Part shown: positions 21,291 to 31,777 of the stretch, one piece after another
How the letters are laid out: every line of letters begins with the position of its first letter
Numbering within the stretch: the stretch's first letter is position 1
Notes under the pieces: generated by a model
Database searches by the model: none
What the model saw: only the letters and a program-made list of their open reading frames with translations
What the model was told of the DNA's origin: nothing
NCBI GenBank assembly: GCA_029255685.2
Contig: CM055312.2
Span: forward strand, 68,400,792 to 68,464,791
Origin: Silene conica
Taxonomy: Eukaryota > Streptophyta > Magnoliopsida > Caryophyllales > Caryophyllaceae
Reading direction: 5' to 3'
DNA: 64,000 nucleotides
Translations under genes and position numbers: made by a program

Positions 21291-24200
21291 TGTAACATCC
21301 CGTATTTTCGTAAAATCTAATTTAAGCGTTTTAAATTATTTTAAGTAATAAAATAATAATTTGGCAATTTATTTCGAAAGACTTTAATTTAATAAGTAAG
21401 GTCCGTCTTAAGAACCTTAAGTCCTTAAGACGAATACGAACTTGGCAAACCTTTTAATATCCGACTCAAGTATCCGTGTAAATATCCGTTCCACTTTAAT
21501 TATTCGGAAAGGACGACTCACTTGTCCTCTTATAAGTAATATGTCGACATAATTCATCTCCTTCAACTTTCATTTTACAGTAAACCAAATCTCACAAAAA
21601 CCTCCTTAAAACCTCTCCTTCTTTTGTGAAGTTCTTCATCATCCGTTCACCAAATCGCAAAAGTAAGTACGTTTTCGGAATCCTCGTTCGATTTCCAAGC
21701 CATCTATCACTTTCATTTTGCAAATCCTTAAACTCGAAAATGGGGTTGTTTTCCCTAAATCTCGTTTTAAGTCCTTAAACTCGTTTGTTTATGTTGTAGG
21801 CGAAGGCTTAGACGATCCAGAGGGTGTTAGCAACTTAGTTGAGGAGGATCTTTAGCCGGAATCGCTTGAGAGGTGACGATAATGAGAAACTCGGCCTTTG
21901 TGTGTATATTAGCAAATTTATTGGGTTCTTGTGCTTAGTTTCTGATTTTTGTGGAAGTATAATGTTTATTAGACTTAGTAGTATGTTAGGAGTGTTCCTT
22001 CTTGATGAATTCATGCTTGGATGGTGTTTCATATGTTCAATCCTTCATTTTTCAGAAATTCATACTCTTAAGACGGATACAAGAATTGTTTGTAATTTGT
22101 GTTTTAGATGTTCAATAATCATATTATGGTATGCTTGAGGATTGTCATGGGTTATTTGTGCTGATAGGAATAAGTTGTTGCTTGGAATCGTTGTATAGCA
22201 TTGTTTGTCAAAAATTGGTGAAATTGGGAGAATTGCAGGAAACCCGTGAATCAGCCTGTTCGTGCTGATGCGCAGGCTGCGCAGGTCTGTGCGCAGGCTG
22301 CGCAATTGAGGCGCAGCTGCGCATCCCCAAAGCGCAGGCTGCGCAATCAGTCTGGAAACCGTGTTGATTTATTGTTTCGTGATTTTTTGGGTGTTTGTTT
22401 CCCAATTGTTTAAGTGACTTTTTAGCTATGCTTATGAATATATTCACATGATTTAGAATGTATGTTTAGGCTAATTAAAGTATGACCAAGTATTTAACCA
22501 AGTACCTTATATTTAATGCTTTTAATGGTTGTTGTAAGGTTGTTGCTCTAAGTTGTTCTTCATGCTTAAGTATCATTTTCAAGTGTTTAAGATGATGGTT
22601 ATTGGGTAGCTATCAAGTAGTAATTAGAGATGTGGTTCATCTAGCCTATGTTAGTTATCCTTTTAATCATTGTGCCTTGAGTTTTATTGCGAAGAACTTA
22701 GAGTAGGAAGGGAGCCCAGCCTGTAGACCGGCCGCCTGCCAGCCGGCTGGGAGTGCATGTGGGGATGGTTACGAGTAGTAAACTTATCCTAAGTTTAGTA
22801 AGAGACTTAGTGGACCTAGTCAAGTGTTGTTGACCCTTAGACTTATGAGATGGAAGTCTTGAGTTAGTCTTCTGTTGTGGTTCTTGGTTGCCTATTGTTC
22901 ATGTGAGTTGAGGTCCCCGGAGGATGGGCAACACTATATTGGGTTTGGGAATGGAGTGAGGATAGAGACCCCCCGGCCGGGCAACCGGAAGGGAGACCGG
23001 CTCTCCCTCAACTTAGTTCCCGGGGTCAATTAAGTGTTGATTTGAGGTTAAGAAAAAGTAGAACTATAGATTAGTTCTTAGACTTTGGATGATATTGTTT
23101 GATGCGTATTAAGTTATGCCTTAAGTTGGCCTCTGAACTTAATACGTGAGTTGTTTGTCATATATGGGGATATGCCTTAAGTTGGCCTCTGAGCCCTATA
23201 TGTGTATGTTTGTCGTGTCTGGAACATGCCTTAAGCTGGCCTCTGAGTCCAGACATGTATGATTGTGATCGCGTTGGAACATGCCTTAAGTTGGCCTCTG
23301 AGTCTGACGAGTAGAGCAGCTGCACAACGGGGCATTTAGGTCGTAACGCCTCACCCGGAGTGCAGATGTTTGGTGCTAGAACATGCCTTAAGCTGGCCTC
23401 TGAGTTTAGTACCTTGTGATGTGGTGAAGGGACATGCCTTGAGTTGGCCTCTGAGTCCTTTGCTTTTGGATGCTAGTCTATGCCTTAAGTTGGCCGCTGA
23501 GTCTAGTATCTTGCTGATTGGCAGGTCTATGCCTTAAGTTGGCCTCTGAGTCCTTGCTTGCTGAATGATATGTTTGGTGTCTAGGTTATGTCTTAAGTTG
23601 ACCGCTGAACCTTTTCACTTGCTGAATGTATTTGGTATAGGTTATGTCTTAAGTTGACCGCTGAACCTTTACTTGCTGATGTTGTCTTCGTACCTTGAGT
23701 TGGTTTGTATCAGAGATAGTTATTGATAAAGATGAGTTAATCAATGTTTATTGAGTTGTGGTTTAATCATCCAAGGCATTGGATGACTCTTGTTCGGTTT
23801 CATAAATAGTGGGATTGAAAGACCCCCCGACTGGGTAACCAGTAGGGAAACCGGCTCTCCTTCCTATTTGTTTATGAAGTTAGTTGAGAGCCGTGCATGG
23901 TAATCGCATGATAGTAAGAGATCAGATGATGAGTTGTTTATGCTTCACATGTTGTTATATGCTGGAGTATTCTATATTGTTTTATATGTTACGTGTTGTC
24001 ACAAAAGGTGGCTAGGAGAACTCTAGTCACTCCCCACTGATTGTGGCGTACATGTTTTCATGTATGTAGGTACATGCTGGTTGGAGCAGGGGTTCACGAG
24101 AGCTAGCGAGCGATGATCCGTTCATCTTGATTTACCTTATGTCGTTTAGCTGGACTCGTAGTTGTTACTTTTGTTTTGGTGCCGGTAGGGATGTTCCATC

Positions 24201-24398
24201 CCCGGCTGATGTATTTATGTTATGTTTCAGTTTGATACTTAGAACTGCTACTTATCTATTGCTGTTTATATCAGTTCTGTTTCCAGTTTCAGTTTAAAGC
24301 TTCTCGCATGTTAGTTTAGTTTGCTAAAAAGTTTAAATTCCGCTGCATTTTTGGTACTTTTATGTGTTTATATTTCCGCTTTCGCGAGGGGTTTTACA
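21291..24398 (+). repeat. Element E LTR2 (shared middle LTR)
   Basis: 3108 bp, one noticed substitution from LTR1 (A at 22171 in place of G). It serves as 3' LTR of unit 1 and 5' LTR of unit 2. The stem-loop array is at 23105-23672 and the palindromes at 22270-22344. Confidence 0.96.
23105..23672 (+). other. Array of ten covarying stem-loops in E LTR2
   Basis: Same array as 16551-17118 shifted by 6554 bp; no difference noticed in the stems. Confidence 0.8.
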
Positions 24399-24569
24399 GT
24401 TGGTATCAGAGCATTATTGCTCCCGACGCACTCATGTGACCCCCAACCTTAACTTGACCAAATAAACAAATAATGAATGAGAGATGGGGTAGATTTAAGG
24501 ACTTATACTGTAGTCTGTTTGTGCCTTGTTAAGAATACGTCTAACGGTTTACTCTCTTATGATTTAAGA

Positions 24570-25991
24570 ATGACAGAAACAACCTATGAGGAGAGTCCTG
24601 AGATGCGAGCCCTCATTCAGACTCTTCGGGATTGCGAAGCTAGGTCATCTACGCCTTCTTCCTCATTGCAAATCTCGGGAAGTAACCAACCTGGAGGATT
24701 GGCTTGGATTGTCACCCAGATGTGGAGGAATGCAGCTAAGACATTCGACGGAGAGACCAGTGCTGCGACCCTCACTGCTTGGTTCTTCGACATGGAAAGG
24801 AATTTCATGATTTACGATGTTCGGCCTGAGGATCAGACCCGAGTAGCATCCCAGTTCTTAGTTAGTGAGGCCAGGAGTTGGTGGATGACGATCAGTACCC
24901 CTGCTACTCGTGACCCTACTTTCACCTGGAGTCGTTTCAAGACTCTTCTTGGCATGAGGTTTTACCACAGGGACATCCGCCAGGATAAGATGACCGAGTT
25001 CATGAACCTTCGCCAAGGAACCCTTTCTGTTCAAGCCTTCACCAATCGATTTGAGGAGCTAATTCACTTTGTTCCACAGCTAGTTGAGAGAGAAGAAGAC
25101 AAAGCCTATCTGTTTCGGAGCAAGCTTAATGCTGAGACTAGGAGTGTAGCCAGTGGTGACCCGACTTCTTACTTCCAGAGTTACTACCGTGTCCTGCGAG
25201 CGGAGGACCCTTATGAGATCTATTGTGAGAGAGCTAGAGCTTTCTCTCCTCCTCGACCGCCTTTGCATAGATGTCGAAGCGGGAGACCTCTTAGCCCTCT
25301 TGCCTCCTCTCCTCTCGGAAAGAGGAAGTGTCCCCAGAAGAACAAGAAGCCCCAGAGAGTTAAGACTTCCCAAATCCGGAGCATGAGCCTCCCATCGGAC
25401 GTTCCCCTTAAGTGCTTCAAGTGCCACAAGGATCTCCATCTTGGACTTGACTGCCATGGCAACCCGCATCAATGCTTTACCTGCGAGGGATTTGGACATC
25501 GCTCTTTCGAGTGCCGCGTAGGGAAGGGCGCCGTCAACCGAGCTATCACTATTGACCCTAAGACTTCCAGGGATCGAGACATGGAACCCTCGACAGAAGC
25601 TCCCCTGAGATGTTTCAAGTGTCGCGAAACCCTTCATCCCGGAGCTGACTGTCACGGTAACCCTTATCTTTGCCATGCCTGCAAGAAGCCCGGGCATCGC
25701 TTCTTCGAGTGCCCCGAGAGGAATACCGCCGTTGACAGGGCTGTTACTACTGACCTAGAGGCTGAGACCAGTGGAGCCAGAGCTGTTCAGGACCAAGCTG
25801 AGACTGGAGTTCATCCTGACCCACCGACTGGTATGTTCATGCCTACTGTCTTATTTATGGTCGATATACTTGTAACCGTTAAGATCTTAATCTCCTTCCT
25901 TAGATTCCTGTTAATCTTCTTTGGAATCTGTCTTCATTCCCTTTTGACTCAACCTGATAACTTGCTTCCTCTAAAACACCTTGTGCGGTAA
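24570..25991 (+). CDS. Element E gag, unit 2
   Basis: The same gag as unit 1, open throughout. It differs by Ser for Arg in the FLV-EARSWW segment (24864) and by TGC for CGC at 25671-25673, so the fourth zinc knuckle is intact here (C-HA-C-KKPG-H-RFFE-C). All four knuckles fit CX2CX4HX4C, which makes this the better candidate for a working Gag. Primer site at 24401-24412 and LTRs on both sides make this unit structurally complete for a gag-only element. No pol is encoded. Confidence 0.86.
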   Translation: MTETTYEESPEMRALIQTLRDCEARSSTPSSSLQISGSNQPGGLAWIVTQMWRNAAKTFDGETSAATLTAWFFDMERNFMIYDVRPEDQTRVASQFLVSEARSWWMTISTPATRDPTFTWSRFKTLLGMRFYHRDIRQDKMTEFMNLRQGTLSVQAFTNRFEELIHFVPQLVEREEDKAYLFRSKLNAETRSVASGDPTSYFQSYYRVLRAEDPYEIYCERARAFSPPRPPLHRCRSGRPLSPLASSPLGKRKCPQKNKKPQRVKTSQIRSMSLPSDVPLKCFKCHKDLHLGLDCHGNPHQCFTCEGFGHRSFECRVGKGAVNRAITIDPKTSRDRDMEPSTEAPLRCFKCRETLHPGADCHGNPYLCHACKKPGHRFFECPERNTAVDRAVTTDLEAETSGARAVQDQAETGVHPDPPTGMFMPTVLFMVDILVTVKILISFLRFLLIFFGICLHSLLTQPDNLLPLKHLVR

Positions 25992-27844
25992 CCTACCATA
26001 GATGAACTTGGAAACCTCTTGGAATTTGCTGTAGACCATGATTTGGAGAGTGTTGTTACTTGAGGGGAAACCTAAGGAGCTTGTTGAATACGTGTTGGGT
26101 AACCCTAGAGTTGTTATGTTACTAATTTGAAGAGTAAGTGAATGATGAGATAATTGTGCTAGGTAGAGTGTCTTACGTGGCTTTAGATGGGATTTGGGTG
26201 TGAGAATCTTGCTGAGTCATGGATAATTGTGAGTTGGAATGTCCATTTGAGGATCTCGAGGAACTTAGAGTGAAGATTGATTTCGAGGAATATGATGAAG
26301 GTACTGACGTTGCCTGATAATTGAATGAGTCAAGCTATTGCTATTTGAACTTGAGGAAACGAGAGTTGTTAGTAATGGTGTGAGAACATTGGAACATTTA
26401 CAAGAACTTGTGGAATCGACTGAGTGGTTGATCTTAGGTTACTTAATGGATCTTAGCACTTATCTAATGAAAGACTCAAAGGAAAATTTAGGATGCATCA
26501 GCAGTTTGAGAATGAATGATTTGTTGAGAGATGTAAGTCCAGAAACGCGTTAACGTGAGTATGGTTATTGTGGACTGTGATACAAGTCTAGCAGATGTAT
26601 CACATGAGTTGAGTAGCCTGAGAGTTTGGTTGAATCGTCATTTGGGAACTATCTGTGACGAGCTATCTCAACATTTGAGGAATAAATCATTTAAAGGATA
26701 ATGTTGCTTTAGACTTCGAGGAACCTTGAGATTCGAATCGTTTTGAGGAACTAGTCATGAAGACCCGTCATAGACGTGCCTGACTTGGAAGTTGTTACCT
26801 TAATGAGATCTTATGTTGAATGCTCATTGTGATTATAATTTGGGAATTTAAGATATTGAACCTTGCGAAATAGGTTGCTAGGATCGAACGGTCAGAATTT
26901 AAGATTAGAGGATAGTTAATGCTATATCTTGAGTTTTGAGGATTTATTGTTGTGGTAATAAAGTTTCGATTCAGAGTTTTGGAAACCTTCTTGTTGTGGA
27001 ATGCCCTGTTTTGTGGATGAGATAGGGGTAATAGGAACCGCGAACCATTGTGAGCATTAAGGTTACGGGAATCGCCTTTTGGGTTATACTAGGGATCGTT
27101 GGAAGGGTGTTTCGATTGTGAATTTAGCGGTTAGTGCACCCATGTTTGGCAAAGGTTACCGTCTTCTTTAACCTCCGACTTAATCGTTCCGTTCCTTCGA
27201 CCCTTCTTTTTGAATCCTTACAGTCGCGAGGCTTGGAACCCCTAATCCTTCTTATCAAAAATAAGCTCTGCGACCGTTTCCGCGCTCTCGAGCGTCTGTT
27301 TTGGAACTTGTTTCCCAATTGTTGACTTTAAGTCCATTGTTTTTGGGAAAAAGCTTAATTGTTTTAAAAAGCTGAAACTGCTTTCTCTTCCGTTAGAAGC
27401 AACTTTTAGTCATGGTTACCATTGTACTCTTCAAAAATTTGAGAAATAAAGGTTAATTTGGAAGAAAACTTGATTTTGAAGAACTGGATATTTTACAATT
27501 TGGCAGACTTCAGCGTTGATTGCCACTAGAACGAGTTATTGGAGACGTCTGATAACCCGTACTGTGCCCATCGACACCGAATCGACCCAAATTTCGAATT
27601 TTGGCTGATTTAATTATGGGACTTGTCTTAGATCTGGAATGATGGACTCTTGAATACGTAACGAGAATCCCGACATCCATTGACAAGACTTGTGCCTTGA
27701 AACCTTTTATTGCTTGAAACCTTTCTGCAAGATAAAGTTTTGGGTTATCATAACCCGCTTGATATATTTTGGAAGTTAGAGTTATTTGTATTGTTACTTC
27801 CACCTTCGAGTTTCGAGGACGAAACTTTTTGAAGATTGGGTGAT
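25992..27844 (+). other. Element E interior, non-coding part of unit 2
   Basis: Counterpart of 19438-21290 at exactly +6554; no coding motif seen. Confidence 0.75.
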
Positions 27845-30800
27845 TGTAACATCCCGTATTTTCGTAAAATCTAATTTAAGCGTTTTAAATTATTTTAAGT
27901 AATAAAATAATAATTTGGCAATTTATTTCGAAAGACTTTAATTTAATAAGTAAGGTCCGTCTTAAGAACCTTAAGTCCTTAAGACGAATACGAACTTGGC
28001 AAACCTTTTAATATCCGACTCAAGTATCCGTGTAAATATCCGTTCCACTTTAATTATTCGGAAAGGACGACTCACTTGTCCTCTTATAAGTAATATGTCG
28101 ACATAATTCATCTCCTTCAACTTTCATTTTACAGTAAACCAAATCTCACAAAAACCTCCTTAAAACCTCTCCTTCTTTTGTGAAGTTCTTCATCATCCGT
28201 TCACCAAATCGCAAAAGTAAGTACGTTTTCGGAATCCTCGTTCGATTTCCAAGCCATCTATCACTTTCATTTTGCAAATCCTTAAACTCGAAAATGGGGT
28301 TGTTTTCCCTAAATCTCGTTTTAAGTCCTTAAACTCGTTTGTTTATGTTGTAGGCGAAGGCTTAGACGATCCAGAGGGTGTTAGCAACTTAGTTGAGGAG
28401 GATCTTTAGCCGGAATCGCTTGAGAGGTGACGATAATGAGAAACTCGGCCTTTGTGTGTATATTAGCAAATTTATTGGGTTCTTGTGCTTAGTTTCTGAT
28501 TTTTGTGGAAGTATAATGTTTATTAGACTTAGTAGTATGTTAGGAGTGTTCCTTCTTGATGAATTCATGCTTGGATGGTGTTTCATATGTTCAATCCTTC
28601 ATTTTTCAGAAATTCATACTCTTAAGACGGATACAAGAATTGTTTGTAATTTGTGTTTTAGATGTTCAATAATCATATTATGGTATGCTTGAGGATTGTC
28701 ATGGGTTATTTGTGCTGATAGGAATGAGTTGTTGCTTGGAATCGTTGTATAGCATTGTTTGTCAAAAATTGGTGAAATTGGGAGAATTGCAGGAAACCCG
28801 TGAATCAGCCTGTTCGTGCTGATGCGCAGGCTGCGCAGGTCTGTGCGCAGGCTGCGCAATTGAGGCGCAGCTGCGCATCCCCAAAGCGCAGGCTGCGCAA
28901 TCAGTCTGGAAACCGTGTTGATTTATTGTTTCGTGATTTTTTGGGTGTTTGTTTCCCAATTGTTTAAGTGACTTTTTAGCTATGCTTATGAATATATTCA
29001 CATGATTTAGAATGTATGTTTAGGCTAATTAAAGTATGACCAAGTATTTAACCAAGTACCTTATATTTAATGCTTTTAATGGTTGTTGTAAGGTTGTTGC
29101 TCTAAGTTGTTCTTCATGCTTAAGTATCATTTTCAAGTGTTTAAGATGATGGTTATTGGGTAGCTATCAAGTAGTAATTAGAGATGTGGTTCATCTAGCC
29201 TATGTTAGTTATCCTTTTAATCATTGTGCCTTGAGTTTTATTGCGAAGAACTTAGAGTAGGAAGGGAGCCCAGCCTGTAGACCGGCCGCCTGCCAGCCGG
29301 CTGGGAGTGCATGTGGGGATGGTTACGAGTAGTAAACTTATCCTAAGTTTAGTAAGAGACTTAGTGGACCTAGTCAAGTGTTGTTGACCCTTAGACTTAT
29401 GAGATGGAAGTCTTGAGTTAGTCTTCTGTTGTGGTTCTTGGTTGCCTATTGTTCATGTGAGTTGAGGTCCCCGGAGGATGGGCAACACTATATTGCGTTT
29501 GGGAATGGAGTGAGGATAGAGACCCCCCGGCCGGGCAACCGGAAGGGAGACCGGCTCTCCCTCAACTTAGTTCCCGGGGTCAATTAAGTGTTGATTTGAG
29601 GTTAAGAAAAAGTAGAACTATAGATTAGTTCTTAGACTTTGGATGATATTGTTTGATGCGTATTAAGTTATGCCTTAAGTTGGCCTCTGAACTTAATACG
29701 TGAGTTGTTTGTCATATATGGGGATATGCCTTAAGTTGGCCTCTGAGCCCTATATGTGTATGTTTGTCGTGTCTGGAACATGCCTTAAGCTGGCCTCTGA
29801 GTCCAGACATGTATGATTGTGATCGCGTTGGAACATGCCTTAAGTTGGCCTCTGAGTCTGACGAGTAGAGCAGCTGCACAACGGGGCATTTAGGTCGTAA
29901 CGCCTCACCCGGAGTGCAGATGTTTGGTGCTAGAACATGCCTTAAGCTGGCCTCTGAGTTTAGTACCTTGTGATGTGGTGAAGGGACATGCCTTGAGTTG
30001 GCCTCTGAGTCCTTTGCTTTTGGATGCTAGTCTATGCCTTAAGTTGGCCGCTGAGTCTAGTATCTTGCTGATTGGCAGGTCTATGCCTTAAGTTGGCCTC
30101 TGAGTGCTTGCTTGCTGAATGATATGTTTGGTGTCTAGGTTATGTCTTAAGTTGACCGCTGAACCTTTTCACTTGCTGAATGTATTTGGTATAGGTTATG
30201 TCTTAAGTTGACCGCTGAACCTTTACTTGCTGATGTTGTCTTCGTACCTTGAGTTGGTTTGTATCAGAGATAGTTATTGATAAAGATGAGTTAATGAATG
30301 TTTATTGAGTTGTGGTTTAATCATCCAAGGCATTGGATGACTCTTGTTCGGTTTCATAAATAGTGGGATTGAAAGACCCCCCGACTGGGTAACCAGTAGG
30401 GAAACCGGCTCTCCTTCCTATTTGTTTATGAAGTTAGTTGAGAGCCGTGCATGGTAATCGCATGATAGTAAGAGATCAGATGATGAGTTGTTTATGCTTC
30501 ACATGTTGTTATATGCTGGAGTATTCTATATTGTTTTATATGTTACGTGTTGTCACAAAAGGTGGCTAGGAGAACTCTAGTCACTCCCCACTGATTGTGG
30601 CGTACATGTTTTCATGTATGTAGGTACATGCTGGTTGGAGCAGGGGTTCACGAGAGCTAGCGAGCGATGATCCGTTCATCTTGATTTACCTTATGTCGTT
30701 TAGCTGGACTCGTAGTTGTTACTTTTGTTTTGGTGCCGGTAGGGATGTTCCATCCCCGGCTGATGTATTTATGTTATGTTTCAGTTTGATACTTAGAACT

Positions 30801-30952
30801 GCTACTTATCTATTGTTGTTTATATCAGTTCTGTTTCCAGTTTCAGTTTAAAGCTTCTCGCATGTTAGTTTAGTTTGCTAAAAAGTTTAAATTCCGCTGC
30901 ATTTTTGGTACTTTTATGTGTTTATATTTCCGCTTTCGCGAGGGGTTTTACA
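27845..30952 (+). repeat. Element E LTR3 (outer 3' LTR)
   Basis: 3108 bp, about four noticed substitutions from LTR1 (for example C for G near 29496, G for C near 30106). It is followed by the right-hand TGCAA duplication. Confidence 0.96.
29659..30226 (+). other. Array of ten covarying stem-loops in E LTR3
   Basis: Same array as 16551-17118 shifted by 13108 bp. One substitution after unit 8 (GAGTGCTTG for GAGTCCTTG) weakens that unit's right arm. Confidence 0.8.
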
Positions 30953-31777
30953 TGCAAGTTGACAAAAACTCGTAGATATGCGAAAGACTCTCATACTAAA
31001 ACAAGTTGACAAGGCAAGGTAAAGGCATAAATATGTAAGAAAGCAAAATCATCCTTGAAATACTATCGTTCCGACTCGACCTATATGCTAAAATAAACGT
31101 GCATTTTTTTTTGGAATTTTTGAAGTTTTTTAATTTTTTTGGATTTTTGTATATGCAAGGAAAAGAAAAGAACGATGCAATACGGAAATGCAATAAACGT
31201 GTGAAAAAATGCAATGCATGTGACACGAAACCATTCCCCAAACCAACCCGCACAATGTCCCCATTGTGCATTAGCCTAAGTAAAGGTTTCACAAAATTAA
31301 AGAAAAGATGCAATAAAAAGAAAAACTAAGGAAAAACTGGAAAGAACTCACAGGATTATGAAGCGCATGAGAAAAACCTCCCCAAACCAGCGTAAGCTGG
31401 GAGGTTTTGGTGGCCAGCAGTGCCACTCAAGTATCCAGGTCAACTTTACGAGCTCCAAGGAAGAAAAACGAAAGACGGTAGCGGACAGTAGGTCGACCGA
31501 CCGGTGTTTCTGGTCGATCGTCCTCCTGTGAACAGCGGAAAAAAATCTGCGATACAGCGCCTCTGGTCGACCGACTGATGATTCTGGTCGGTCGACCAGC
31601 GGAGTTCTGGAGGTCTTCGTTTTTTCTCGTAAATCCTGAAAAAAACAAGAAAATATGCGCGCCCAACAATGCGCGAGATGCCAAAACGATTCTTAAAGTC
31701 TTAACTACTAGTAAACAAAACTAAAAAGTCTCACACAACATAAAGTAAATTGTCTTACAATTGCATCTTAAAAACAA
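30953..31777 (-). other. Element D interior between E and gag-protease, non-coding
   Basis: 825 bp downstream of the D coding frame on its own strand, exactly where pol should follow in an autonomous element. No RT or integrase motif was seen. It contains palindrome pairs at 31491-31523 and 31565-31597. Confidence 0.7.
31491..31597. repeat. Two palindrome pairs (12-9-12) in D interior
   Basis: GGTCGACCGACC at 31491 with GGTCGATCGTCC at 31512, and GGTCGACCGACT at 31565 with GGTCGGTCGACC at 31586. Both spacers are 9 nt. Confidence 0.88.

Larger units (their letters stand above)
14737..30952 (+). mobile_element. Element E: tandem gag-only Gypsy element with three LTRs
   Basis: LTR1 14737-17844, interior 17845-21290, LTR2 21291-24398, interior 24399-27844, LTR3 27845-30952. 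The period is exactly 6554 bp, each LTR is 3108 bp and each interior 3446 bp. One TGCAA duplication pair brackets the whole block (14732-14736 and 30953-30957), and the middle LTR has no duplication of its own. This is what recombination between LTRs of two copies, or between sister chromatids, would leave. Copies differ by only a few substitutions. Each interior has a tRNA-Met-type primer site 2 bp after the LTR, one long gag frame and no pol. Confidence 0.96.
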
